Shown in pieces: positions 24,123-32,506 of a stretch of DNA of 39,428 bases. The notes under the pieces are model-generated. The model was not told where the DNA came from, did no database searches, and saw only the letters and a list, made by a program, of their open reading frames with translations. Each line of letters opens with the position of its first letter. Positions within the stretch are counted from its first letter, which is position 1. Origin of the DNA: Pseudomonas fulva (GTDB taxonomy: Bacteria; Pseudomonadota; Gammaproteobacteria; Pseudomonadales; Pseudomonadaceae); contig NZ_JADNYP010000022.1 of NCBI RefSeq assembly GCF_015680705.1, positions 1 to 39,428 on the forward strand. Direction: 5' to 3'. Both the position numbers and the translations under genes were made by a program.

Positions 24123-25220
24123 TCAGCCCAACCGTCCTGCAGGCGCATACGGCAATGGATCGATGATGGGCTCGGCGCCGGTCAGCAGATCGGCGAACAA
24201 CTGACAGGACGCCGGCGCCAGCACCAGCCCGTTGCGGAAATGCCCGCAGTTGAGCCATAGCCCCTGATGCCCCGGTACCGGACCGATATACGGAATGCCT
24301 TCCGGCGAGCCGGGACGCAGCCCCGCCCAGTGCGCCACGGGGGTCGCGTCGCCCAGTGCCGGCAGCAGCTCGACGGCCGAGGCTCGCAGGCTCTCCAGCG
24401 CCTGCGCGCTGGGTGTCTTGTCGAACCCCTGATACTCCAGCGTACTGCCCACCAGGACATGGCCGTCACGCCGCGGGATGGCATAGCGCCCCTTGGCCAG
24501 GACCATGCTGGGCAGAAAGTCCTCGGCGCACTTGTACAGGATCATCTGGCCCTTGACCGGCTCCACCGGCAAGCTCAGGCCAAGGGTGGCCAGCAGCTGG
24601 CCGCTCCAGGCTCCAGCACTGAGCACCACCGCGTCGCCCTCGATGACGCCATCGGCGGTTCGCACGCCGACGATGCGCCCGGCCTGCTGCTCGAAGCCGA
24701 CGACCGGGCAATGCTCGCGCAGGGTCACGTTGGGCTGGGCGCGCAAGGCGGCCTTGAGCGACTTGACCAGTCGCGGGTTGCGCACGTTGGCCACTCCGGC
24801 CATGTAGATGGCGCGCTGGAAGCCAGGCCCCAGCGCCGGTACGGCGTCATGGACCGCAGGCATGTCCACGCTGGCCAGCGGCCGCCCGTGTCGGGTCGCC
24901 CAGGCCAGCGCCTGGTCTTCGTCGTCCAGATCCAGCCAGTAGAGGCCAGTGGCATGGACTTGCGGATCGATGCCGGTGCTGGCCAACAGCGTCTCGCCCA
25001 ACCGCGGATAGAAATCCTGCGACCAGTGCGCCAGGGCCGTGACGGCCGGGCCATAGCGCCACGGATACAGCGGCGAGACGATGCCGCCGCCGGCCCAGGA
25101 CGCCTCGCGGCCCGCCTCGCCCTGCTCACAAATGATCACCCGGTCGACCTGCGCGGCCAGGTTGAACGCGGTCAGCAGACCGATCACGCCACCGCCGACA
25201 ATCACTACTTGCTTACTCAT
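24123..25220 (-). CDS. thiO: glycine oxidase ThiO / FAD-dependent oxidoreductase
   Basis: 365-residue DAO-type flavoenzyme. The FAD-binding motif GGGVIG is at 9-14, then ASWAGGGIVSPLYPWRY, a flavin-contact stretch typical of ThiO, and the C-terminal GLRPGSPEGIPYIGP and NCGHFRNGL segments that hold the flavin and substrate. It oxidises glycine to the iminoglycine used for the thiazole ring of thiamine. It is downstream of and co-directional with the pilE-pilX-pilW-pilV cluster, 52 nt after pilE, with a weak ribosome site. Confidence 0.88.
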   Translation of the reverse strand: MSKQVVIVGGGVIGLLTAFNLAAQVDRVIICEQGEAGREASWAGGGIVSPLYPWRYGPAVTALAHWSQDFYPRLGETLLASTGIDPQVHATGLYWLDLDDEDQALAWATRHGRPLASVDMPAVHDAVPALGPGFQRAIYMAGVANVRNPRLVKSLKAALRAQPNVTLREHCPVVGFEQQAGRIVGVRTADGVIEGDAVVLSAGAWSGQLLATLGLSLPVEPVKGQMILYKCAEDFLPSMVLAKGRYAIPRRDGHVLVGSTLEYQGFDKTPSAQALESLRASAVELLPALGDATPVAHWAGLRPGSPEGIPYIGPVPGHQGLWLNCGHFRNGLVLAPASCQLFADLLTGAEPIIDPLPYAPAGRLG

Positions 25221-25272
25221 CTATCGATCCAACACCTGAAGTGAACCATGACGCCACGGGCGTCTCAGACCA

Positions 25273-25671
25273 TCAGCCGCCCCAGCATCCCGCCTCGGCC
25301 GCCTGGCTACCCGGATTGCTCCGCGCACCGGCCTGGTCGAGCTGGAAATCACCACAACGATCATCGGTCATCAAGCCACTGGGCAGACGCTCGGCGCGCA
25401 GCACGAACGTCGCGGTATCGCGCCGTATGTGCAAACGGTAGTGGCGATTGCCGGACGGCAACGGCGCAAGCACCTGGCCGGAGTCGTCATAGCGGCCATG
25501 GCGGGCGCGGTGGGACTCCAGGCGCAGTGCGGCGTCATGCAGCAGCCCGACGACCTCGCTGCGTGCGGCCCGCCTGAGCTGTTCGTTGTAACCGGGGTAG
25601 GCAATGGCCGCCAGAATGCCGGTCACGGCCAGGACAATCAACAACTCGATCAGGCTGATTCCTCGTTGCAT
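25273..25671 (-). CDS. pilE: type IV minor pilin PilE
   Basis: 132-residue pilin-like protein. A very short leader MQRG precedes ISLIELLIVLAVTGILAAIAYPGYNEQLRRAARSEV, with Glu+5 and the PilE-like YPSY/YPGY block after the helix. Two cysteines (DRCGDF and EAGCW) near the C-terminus could pair. The start at 25669-25671 is dictated by the leader. It is the last gene of the minor pilin cluster, one base after pilX ends. In P. aeruginosa pilY1 and pilY2 lie between pilX and pilE; neither is here. Confidence 0.88.
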   Translation of the reverse strand: MQRGISLIELLIVLAVTGILAAIAYPGYNEQLRRAARSEVVGLLHDAALRLESHRARHGRYDDSGQVLAPLPSGNRHYRLHIRRDTATFVLRAERLPSGLMTDDRCGDFQLDQAGARSNPGSQAAEAGCWGG

Positions 25672-25672
25672 G

Positions 25673-26155
25673 TCATGGCGCCCTGAAACGTTGCCGCCAC
25701 AGCACCCGCTGCGGCGGCTCGGCGCGCTCGACCGGCACGGCATAGACGGCTTCGAGGACCTGACGCGCACGCACCTGGCGGCTGACAGCGGTGATCCGCA
25801 GGAGCGTGACCGGCGTATCGGCCGGTAGGCCGCCGGCCATGGTGCTGTCGCCCAGGTTCTGCAGCAGCAGGTAACCGTGTTCGCTGCGCGTCCAGGCTCC
25901 CGGCTGGCGCTCCACCTCGTGCGGCCGCTCGGGCGGCAGGCAGTCGGTGCAAGGCGCCGGACGTTCGCTTTGAAGCAGCGCCAACCCTTCCAACAGGACG
26001 GCTTCGGCCTGCTCGAATGCCTGCAGGCGGGCCAGCAGGTCGCCCGCCTTGCGAGTCTCCAGCAGCGCCCCGCGCATGGCCGAGGCGGCCAGCAGGCCCA
26101 GCAGCAGGGCCAGCACCAGCCCGACCAGCAGGACGATGCCCCGTTGCCGCCTCAT
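25673..26155 (-). CDS. pilX: minor pilin PilX-like
   Basis: 160-residue protein with leader MRRQRG and a hydrophobic helix IVLLVGLVLALLLGLLAASAM lacking Glu at +5, as in PilX of P. aeruginosa and GspK-like tip subunits. A Cys pair PCTDCLPP follows at about 68-71, and the C-terminal half is a beta-rich domain. It should sit at the pilus tip with PilV and PilW and prime assembly. It overlaps pilW by 4 nt (ATGA at 26152-26155). Confidence 0.82.
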   Translation of the reverse strand: MRRQRGIVLLVGLVLALLLGLLAASAMRGALLETRKAGDLLARLQAFEQAEAVLLEGLALLQSERPAPCTDCLPPERPHEVERQPGAWTRSEHGYLLLQNLGDSTMAGGLPADTPVTLLRITAVSRQVRARQVLEAVYAVPVERAEPPQRVLWRQRFRAP

Positions 26156-26817
26156 GCGTCAGGCCAACGGTTGCGCATGGCAACGCTCAGATGGTGTTGC
26201 TGCTCGACCCCCGTGGCGGCTTCGAACAGGATCAGCCGCAGGTCCAGGCGCAGCTGGTCACCGACCGCTTGCGCCTCGACTCGCAGCGCCTGGACATGGT
26301 CGATCAGCGGCTGGATGCCGCCGCCACTGGCGAGCCGCAAGGTACCATCACGCAGCTGGTAGACGTGTCGGCGCAAGGGAAAAGCCAACGCCCCTGGTGG
26401 GGCGGCTCGTTGCCCGGCGACCACCCTGGCCCAGCTGCGGCAGTCGGTCAGCAGCGTCCAGTCCGGCGGGCCGGCCAGCCCAGGCAGCTCGGCCAGCACC
26501 AGTGTCAGGCTGGACAACGTGCCATCGCTGGCGCGGTCGATCCGCAAGGGTTGGGCGAGCGCCTGCCGGGCCGACGCCGCTTCGTATTCGATCGAGTCCA
26601 GACGCAGGCAACCAACCAGGCCGGTCATGCGGATGTCCTGTGCCAGCCGCTGCAAGACCAGGCGCGCATCGTCCGCCAGGCGCGCCGAGGCATCCTGCAC
26701 CCGCCAGGCCTGCAACACCGAGGCGAACAGCTGGCTTGCCGCGGCCAGCAGCATCAGGCCCAAGGCCAGGCCGAGCAATGCCTCGAGCAACCCGAAGCCG
26801 CGCTGGCGACCGCTCAT
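26152..26817 (-). CDS. pilW: minor pilin PilW-like
   Basis: 221-residue pseudopilin. I place the start at ATG 26815-26817 because it yields leader MSGRQRG before FGLLEALLGLALGLMLLAAASQLF, with Glu+5 conserved. Longer open reading upstream in this frame is not coding. The remainder is a PilW-type globular domain (RLAQDIRMTGLVGCLR is typical). It overlaps pilV by 4 nt. Confidence 0.85.
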   Translation of the reverse strand: MSGRQRGFGLLEALLGLALGLMLLAAASQLFASVLQAWRVQDASARLADDARLVLQRLAQDIRMTGLVGCLRLDSIEYEAASARQALAQPLRIDRASDGTLSSLTLVLAELPGLAGPPDWTLLTDCRSWARVVAGQRAAPPGALAFPLRRHVYQLRDGTLRLASGGGIQPLIDHVQALRVEAQAVGDQLRLDLRLILFEAATGVEQQHHLSVAMRNRWPDA

Positions 26818-27176
26818 GGCGAGATTTTCCCCAACAGGCTGATGCGATGGCCATGCCCCTCCTGCCCGTCGGGCCAAGTCACTTCCACCAGCCACTGCTC
26901 GCCCAGGCGCAGGGCCCTGCCCGTCGCCCCGGCGCCGAGCGAAGCGCTGATCAGGGTCTGCCAGGCGTTCAGAGCCTCGGCCTCGACGGTGCCCACCAGC
27001 CGGGCGCGCTCGAGCAGACCGTGGGCGAGCTGGACCGCCTGGCTTTCCCGGCGCGCCTGTTCGCCGGCCTGCAATGCGCGCAGCTGCAGGCCGACCGCGG
27101 CGGACGCCGCCAGGCTGATCACCAGCCCGGCCACCAGCACCTCCAGCAGCGTCATGCCCTGTTCCGTGGTCCGCAT
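26814..27176 (-). CDS. pilV: minor pilin PilV-like
   Basis: 120-residue pseudopilin with leader MRTTEQG and then MTLLEVLVAGLVISLAASAAVGLQL, Glu+5 conserved. It is shorter than P. aeruginosa PilV (about 185 residues). The start at 27174-27176 is set by the leader. It is the first gene of the minus-strand pilV-pilW-pilX-pilE run, divergent from the FimT-like gene with a 106-nt gap that should hold both promoters. Confidence 0.84.
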   Translation of the reverse strand: MRTTEQGMTLLEVLVAGLVISLAASAAVGLQLRALQAGEQARRESQAVQLAHGLLERARLVGTVEAEALNAWQTLISASLGAGATGRALRLGEQWLVEVTWPDGQEGHGHRISLLGKISP

Positions 27177-27282
27177 CCTGCGTCTCCTGCGATCTTTCCT
27201 GCCGCTGACCGAGATTGGCCGCCTGGACATCCGGGCGGCTCGGCCAGAAGCTAAGCGAAGCACTTCCAGGGAGGAATGCACG

Positions 27283-27774
27283 GTGAGGCAACACGGAGCA
27301 ACACTGATACAAACCATGTTGGCGCTGGCGGTCACCACCATCCTGGCGCAGCTGGGCAGCAGCGCCTATGCCGAGCTCAGCGACGACCTGCATGCCGCGG
27401 CCTGCGCCCGAGAACTGGCCCAGGCCTTGCGCCTGGCACGCAGTCACGCCCTGTTGCACGAACAGACAGTGCAGGTACGAGCGCTCGAACAGGATTGGAG
27501 CCAGGGCTGGCGCGTACAAGCAATGCATGACTCGCAAGTGCTGCGCGAACAGCAACTGGCATGTCGGAGCAAAATCGTCGGCACGGCGCAACGGGAGATA
27601 CGCTTCAGCGCGCAAGGGGTGCCGCTCGGCGGCCATGCGGCGTTGCGCAATGGCACGCTGCATATCTGTCGGCGCGGCCAGCCGGACAGTCGCTATCAGG
27701 TGGTATGGGCCAGCAGTGGCCGGGTCAGCCTGCGCACCGAACGGCTCGCCGAGCCGCGGTGCGCAGGTGCCTGA
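27283..27774 (+). CDS. fimT: GspH/FimT-family pseudopilin
   Basis: 163 residues from a GTG start at 27283 with GGAGG 8 nt upstream. The leader MRQHG is followed by ATLIQTMLALAVTTILAQLGSSAYAELSDDLHAAACARELAQALRLARSHAL, matching the GspH/FimT pattern. The +5 residue, almost always Glu in this family, is Gln here. The C-terminal part has a Cys pair (QQLACRS and HICRRG) and the arginine-rich tail SSGRVSLRTERLAEPRC. FimT/FimU primes pili, and FimT binds DNA in some naturally transformable bacteria. It is on the opposite strand to the other minor pilins, and its stop directly abuts the ispH stop. Confidence 0.8.
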   Translation: MRQHGATLIQTMLALAVTTILAQLGSSAYAELSDDLHAAACARELAQALRLARSHALLHEQTVQVRALEQDWSQGWRVQAMHDSQVLREQQLACRSKIVGTAQREIRFSAQGVPLGGHAALRNGTLHICRRGQPDSRYQVVWASSGRVSLRTERLAEPRCAGA

Positions 27775-28722
27775 TCAGCTTAGCGAGCGAACCCGCAGTT
27801 CCTTGGGCATGGAGAAGGTGATGTTCTCCGGCCGCCCGTCGAGCTCGTCGGCGCCATTGGCGCCCCAGGCCTTGAGCTGCTCGATCACGCCGCGCACCAG
27901 CACTTCCGGTGCCGACGCCCCGGCAGTGATGCCGATTCGCGCGACACCGTCGAACCAGCTGCGCTGCAGGTCTTCGGCGCCATCGATCAGGTAGGCCGGC
28001 GTGCCCATGCGCTCGGCCAGCTCGCGCAAGCGATTGGAGTTGGAGCTGTTGGGGCTGCCGACCACCAGCACCACATCGGCCTCGGCAGCCAGTTGCTTGA
28101 CCGCGTCCTGGCGATTCTGGGTGGCGTAGCAGATGTCGTCCTTGCGCGGACCGCCGATGTTCGGGAAGCGTGCGCGCAGGGCATCGATGACCCGGCTGGT
28201 GTCGTCCATGGACAAGGTGGTCTGGGTCACGAAGGCCAGGTGCTCGGGGTGGCGAACCTGCAGGTCGGCAACGTCCTGCTCGTCCTCGACCAGGTAGATC
28301 GAGCCGCCGTTGCTCGGGTCGTACTGGCCCATGGTGCCTTCGACCTCCGGATGCCCGGCATGACCGATGAGGATGCATTCGCGTCCGTCGCGGCTGTACT
28401 TGGCGACCTCGATATGCACCTTGGTAACCAGCGGACAGGTCGCGTCGAAGACCTTCAGACCCCGGCTGGCGGCCTCCTGGCGTACGGCCTGGGAGACGCC
28501 ATGGGCACTGAAGATGACGATGACGTCGTCGGGCACCTGGTCGAGCTCCTCGACGAAGATGGCGCCCCGCGCGCGCAGGTCCTCGACCACGAACTTGTTG
28601 TGCACCACTTCGTGACGCACATAGATCGGTGGCCCGAAGACTTCCAGGGCGCGGTTGACGATCTCGATCGCCCGGTCCACGCCTGCGCAGAAGCCGCGTG
28701 GGTTGGCGAGTTTGATTTGCAT
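27775..28722 (-). CDS. ispH: 4-hydroxy-3-methylbut-2-enyl diphosphate reductase
   Basis: 315-residue 4Fe-4S enzyme, last step of the MEP isoprenoid pathway, making IPP and DMAPP. Cluster ligands are Cys12 (RGFCAGV), Cys96 (DATCPLV) and Cys198 (DDICYATQ). The substrate-site Glu126 lies in HPEVEGT. GGAG precedes the ATG. It follows fkpB by 14 nt, and the fkpB-ispH pairing after lspA-ileS is conserved across many gammaproteobacteria. Confidence 0.98.
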   Translation of the reverse strand: MQIKLANPRGFCAGVDRAIEIVNRALEVFGPPIYVRHEVVHNKFVVEDLRARGAIFVEELDQVPDDVIVIFSAHGVSQAVRQEAASRGLKVFDATCPLVTKVHIEVAKYSRDGRECILIGHAGHPEVEGTMGQYDPSNGGSIYLVEDEQDVADLQVRHPEHLAFVTQTTLSMDDTSRVIDALRARFPNIGGPRKDDICYATQNRQDAVKQLAAEADVVLVVGSPNSSNSNRLRELAERMGTPAYLIDGAEDLQRSWFDGVARIGITAGASAPEVLVRGVIEQLKAWGANGADELDGRPENITFSMPKELRVRSLS

Positions 28723-28736
28723 GCTCGGCTCCGGGC

Positions 28737-29174
28737 CTACACGGCCTTCACGGCAAGGACATGGACCTCGAAGTCGAGGGTCTTGCCGGCCAGGGGGTGA
28801 TTGAAGTCGATGGTCACCTGGTTGTCGTCGAACTGCTTGACGATACCTGGCAGCTCGGTATTGGCGGCATCGTTGAAGATCACCAGCAGGCCTTCGGAAA
28901 GCTCCATGTCGGCGAATTGCGAACGTGGCATGACCTGGACGTTCTGCGGGTTGGGCTGGCCGAAGGCGTTTTCCGGCGCGATGCTCAGACTGCGCCGGTC
29001 ACCGGCCTTGAAGCCGAACAGCGCCGCCTCGAAGCCGGGCAGCAAGTTGCCATCGCCGACCTTGAAGGTGGCCGGGGCCTTGTCGAAGGTGCTGTCGACG
29101 GTGTCGCCGTTTTCCAGGCGCAGCGCGAAGTGCAGGGTCACTTCGGTGTTCTGGCCTATGCGGATCTCAGTCAT
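28737..29174 (-). CDS. fkpB: FKBP-type peptidyl-prolyl cis-trans isomerase, SlyD/FkpB-like
   Basis: 145-residue cytoplasmic PPIase of the SlyD-like class: TEVTLHFALRLENGDTVDSTFDKAPATFKVGDGNLLPGFE, then the insert-in-flap region with PENAFGQPNPQNVQ, and the closing DFNHPLAGKTLDFEVHV. It lacks the His-rich tail of SlyD, which fits FkpB (SlpA). The start overlaps the lspA end by 8 nt. Confidence 0.95.
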   Translation of the reverse strand: MTEIRIGQNTEVTLHFALRLENGDTVDSTFDKAPATFKVGDGNLLPGFEAALFGFKAGDRRSLSIAPENAFGQPNPQNVQVMPRSQFADMELSEGLLVIFNDAANTELPGIVKQFDDNQVTIDFNHPLAGKTLDFEVHVLAVKAV

Positions 29175-29682
29175 GGACAGGCTCCTCGGACTTTTTGCTC
29201 TTGAACATATCCAGCGCCAGCATGACGGCGCCGACGGTGATGGCGCAGTCGGCGAGATTGAACACCGGGAAGCGCCAGATATCGCGCCAATGCACGAAGA
29301 TGAAATCGATCACGTGGCCATGCGCGACGCGGTCGTAGAGATTGCCCAACGCCCCTCCGAGCACCAGTGCCAGGGCGATGGCCAGCCAGGTCTCGCCACG
29401 TCCCAGCCGCTTGAGCCAGACCACCAGCACGACGCTGACCGTGACCGCGATGACCGCGAACAGCCAGCGCTGCCAGCCGTCGCTGTCGGCGAGGAAGCTG
29501 AAGGCGGCACCGGAATTGTATGCCAGCAGCCAGCTCAGCAGGTCGGGGATGACGACGATCTGCCGACCATCGGCCAGGGCGCTGTCGAAGTAGAGCTTGG
29601 TGGCCTGGTCGAGGATCACCACCACCACGCTCAGCCAGAGCCAGCCAAGGCGCCCGAAGCGCCCCGCAGCAGGGTTAGGCAT
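29167..29682 (-). CDS. lspA: lipoprotein signal peptidase II
   Basis: 171-residue inner-membrane aspartyl protease that removes signal peptides from diacylglyceryl-modified prolipoproteins such as BamD. Four membrane segments are visible. The catalytic pair is Asp126 (GHVIDF) and Asp145 (FNLAD), and the conserved NLYDR is at 114-118. The start at 29680-29682 overlaps the ileS stop by 8 nt, and its own stop overlaps fkpB by 8 nt. Confidence 0.97.
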   Translation of the reverse strand: MPNPAAGRFGRLGWLWLSVVVVILDQATKLYFDSALADGRQIVVIPDLLSWLLAYNSGAAFSFLADSDGWQRWLFAVIAVTVSVVLVVWLKRLGRGETWLAIALALVLGGALGNLYDRVAHGHVIDFIFVHWRDIWRFPVFNLADCAITVGAVMLALDMFKSKKSEEPVHD

Positions 29683-32506
29683 AGTGACGCTCCTCGCCGG
29701 AGCCGCTGATGTTGTCGACGCAGCGGCCGCAGATTTCCGGATGCTCCGGATGGCTGCCGACGTCGTCACGGAAGTGCCAGCAGCGGCCGCACTTGACGTG
29801 GGACGACTTGACCACCTTGAGCTTGAGCCCTTCGACCTCGGTCGCCACCGCATCGGCTGGCGCCTCGACGAACGGCACCACGCTGGCCGACGAAGTGATC
29901 AGCACGAAGCGCAGCTCGTTGCCCAGCTTGCCCAGGTCGCGGCTCAGGCTGTCTTCGGCGAACAAGGTCACCTCGGCTTGCAGGTTGCCGCCGATGGCCT
30001 TGGCCGCGCGCTGGTTCTCCAGTTCCTTGTTGACGGCAGCCTTGACCGCCATCACCCGCTCCCAGTAGGCGCGATCGAGCTCGAAGCCTTCGGGCAGCTC
30101 GGTCAGGCCCTGATACCAGGTGTTGAGCATCACCGACTCGTTGCGCTCGCCCGGCAGGTACTGCCAGATTTCATCGGCGGTGAAGGCCAGGATCGGCGCG
30201 ATCCAGCGCACCAGCGCCTCGCTGATGTGGTACAGCGCGGTCTGGCAGGAGCGCCGCGCGACGCTGTTGCTGGCGGTGGTGTACTGGCGGTCCTTGATGA
30301 TGTCGAGGTAGAAGCCACCGAGCTCCTGCACGCAGAAGTTGTGGATCTTGGAGTAGACGTTCCAGAAGCGATATTCGTCATAGTGCTCCTGCAGCTCGCG
30401 TTGCAGCAGCAAGGCGCGGTCCACGGCCCAGCGGTCCAGCGCCAGCATGTCCTCGGGCTGCAGCAGGTCGCGTGCCGGGTCGAAGCCGGAAAGGTTCGAC
30501 AGGAGGAAGCGCGCGGTGTTGCGGATGCGCCGGTAGGCATCGGCGCTGCGTTGCAGGATCTGCTCGGAAACGGCCATCTCGCCGGAATAGTCGGTGGCCG
30601 AGACCCACAGGCGCAGGATGTCGGCACCAAGGGTGTCGTTGACCTTCTGCGGCTCGATGGTGTTGCCCAGCGACTTGGACATCTTGCGGCCGTTCTCGTC
30701 CACGGTGAAGCCGTGGGTCAGCAGCTCGCGGTACGGCGCGTGGTTGTCGATCGCGCAGCCGGTCAGTAGCGACGAGTGGAACCAGCCGCGATGCTGGTCG
30801 GAACCTTCGAGGTAGAGATCGGCGCGCGGACCGGTCGAATGGCCGATGTCGTGAGAGCCACGCAACACGTGCCAGTGGGTGGTCCCCGAATCGAACCAGA
30901 CATCGAGGGTATCGGTGATCTTCTCGTACTGGCCGGCCTCGTCACCGAGCAGCTCGGCGGCGTCGAGCTTGAACCAGGCCTCGATGCCCTGCTGCTCGAC
31001 ACGCTTGGCCACTTCTTCCATCAGCTCGACGGTACGCGGATGCAGTTCGCCGGTCTGCTTGTCCAGGAAGAACGGGATCGGCACGCCCCAGTTGCGCTGG
31101 CGCGAGATGCACCAGTCCGGGCGGTTGGCGATCATCGCGTGCAGACGCGCCTGGCCCCAGGCCGGGACGAACTTGGTCTGCTCGATGGCCTTGAGCGCGC
31201 GTTCGCGCAGGCTCTCGCCGGTTTCCGGCTGCTTGTCCATGCCGACGAACCACTGCGCGGTGGCACGGTAGATCAGCGGGGTCTTGTGCCGCCAGCAGTG
31301 CATGTAGCTGTGGGTAATGGTCTCGGTGTGCAGCAGCGCGCCGACCTCGGCGAGCTTCTCGACGATCGCCGGGTTGGCCTTCCAGATGAACTGCCCGCCG
31401 AAGAACTCCAGCGACTGCGCATAAACGCCATTGCTCTGCACCGGAGTGAGGATGTCGTCGTTGACCATGCCGTAGCGCTTGCAGGTCACGAAGTCGTCTT
31501 CACCGTAGGCTGGTGCCGAGTGGACCACGCCGGTGCCGGCGCCCAGCTCGACGTAGTCGGCCAGGTAGACCGGCGAAAGGCGCTGGTAGAACGGATGGCG
31601 GAAATTGATCAGTTCCAGGGCCGAGCCAGGCGCGGTGGCGAGCACGGAGCCTTGCAGGTTCCAGCGCTGCAACGAAGCTTCGACCAGTTCCTCGGCCAGC
31701 ACCAGCAGGCGCTCGCCAGTATCGACCAGGGCGTAGCTGAACTCCGGATGCACGTTGAGCGCCTGGTTGGCCGGTATGGTCCAGGGGGTAGTAGTCCAGA
31801 TCACGATGGCTGCCGGCTTGTCCAGCTCGGCCAGGCCGAACGCGGCGGCCAGCTTGTCGGCGTCGGCGATCGGGAAAGCCACGTCGATGGTCTGGGATTT
31901 CTTGTCGGCGTACTCGACCTCGGCCTCGGCCAGCGCCGAACCGCAATCGAAGCACCAGTTGACGGGCTTGAGGCCCTTGAACACGAAGCCCTGCCTGACC
32001 ATCTCGGCCAGGGCACGGATCTCGCCGGCCTCGTTGGCGAAGTCCATGGTCTTGTAGGGATTGTCCCAGTCACCAAGCACGCCCAGGCGGATGAACTCGG
32101 CTTTCTGTCCTTCGATCTGCTCGGCGGCGTAGGCACGGCACAGCTCGCGGGTGCGGTCCGGGCTCAGGTGCTTGCCGTGGGTGACCTCGACCTTGTGCTC
32201 GATCGGCAGGCCGTGGCAGTCCCAGCCTGGAACATAGGGCGCGTCGAACCCGGCCAGGGTCTTGGAGCGGACGATCATGTCCTTGAGGATCTTGTTCAGC
32301 GCATGACCGATATGAATCTTGCCGTTGGCATAGGGCGGGCCGTCGTGCAGGACGAACTTCGGACGATCCTTGCCAATCTCGCGCAGCTTCCGGTACAGGC
32401 CAATGCTGTCCCAGCGCTGCAGGATCTGCGGTTCGCGCTGAGGCAGGCCGGCCTTCATGGGGAAGGCGGTGTCCGGAAGGTTTAGCGTGGCTTTGTAGTC
32501 GGTCAT
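29675..32506 (-). CDS. ileS: isoleucyl-tRNA synthetase
   Basis: 943-residue class I synthetase, bacterial IleS1 length. The HIGH motif appears as GKIHIGHALNK near 64-74 and KMSKS as GRKMSKSLGN. The editing domain contains WTTTPWTIPANQA. The C-terminal zinc site is CGRCWHF...CGRC. It charges tRNA-Ile with isoleucine. The start (32504-32506) overlaps the ribF stop by 4 nt. ribF-ileS-lspA-fkpB-ispH forms one co-directional block. Confidence 0.99.
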   Translation of the reverse strand: MTDYKATLNLPDTAFPMKAGLPQREPQILQRWDSIGLYRKLREIGKDRPKFVLHDGPPYANGKIHIGHALNKILKDMIVRSKTLAGFDAPYVPGWDCHGLPIEHKVEVTHGKHLSPDRTRELCRAYAAEQIEGQKAEFIRLGVLGDWDNPYKTMDFANEAGEIRALAEMVRQGFVFKGLKPVNWCFDCGSALAEAEVEYADKKSQTIDVAFPIADADKLAAAFGLAELDKPAAIVIWTTTPWTIPANQALNVHPEFSYALVDTGERLLVLAEELVEASLQRWNLQGSVLATAPGSALELINFRHPFYQRLSPVYLADYVELGAGTGVVHSAPAYGEDDFVTCKRYGMVNDDILTPVQSNGVYAQSLEFFGGQFIWKANPAIVEKLAEVGALLHTETITHSYMHCWRHKTPLIYRATAQWFVGMDKQPETGESLRERALKAIEQTKFVPAWGQARLHAMIANRPDWCISRQRNWGVPIPFFLDKQTGELHPRTVELMEEVAKRVEQQGIEAWFKLDAAELLGDEAGQYEKITDTLDVWFDSGTTHWHVLRGSHDIGHSTGPRADLYLEGSDQHRGWFHSSLLTGCAIDNHAPYRELLTHGFTVDENGRKMSKSLGNTIEPQKVNDTLGADILRLWVSATDYSGEMAVSEQILQRSADAYRRIRNTARFLLSNLSGFDPARDLLQPEDMLALDRWAVDRALLLQRELQEHYDEYRFWNVYSKIHNFCVQELGGFYLDIIKDRQYTTASNSVARRSCQTALYHISEALVRWIAPILAFTADEIWQYLPGERNESVMLNTWYQGLTELPEGFELDRAYWERVMAVKAAVNKELENQRAAKAIGGNLQAEVTLFAEDSLSRDLGKLGNELRFVLITSSASVVPFVEAPADAVATEVEGLKLKVVKSSHVKCGRCWHFRDDVGSHPEHPEICGRCVDNISGSGEERHYA

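Noticed and set aside
26017..27282. Long upstream extension of the FimT-like frame
   Set aside because: It runs antisense through pilV, pilW and pilX; the pilin leader and ribosome site fix the real start at GTG 27283.
26818..27663. Upstream extension of the PilW frame
   Set aside because: No leader or signals; the pseudopilin leader starts at 26817, and the extension overlaps pilV and the fimT-like gene.
30776..32485. 569-codon open frame opposite ileS
   Set aside because: Same antisense effect; no motifs, and ileS is complete on the other strand.
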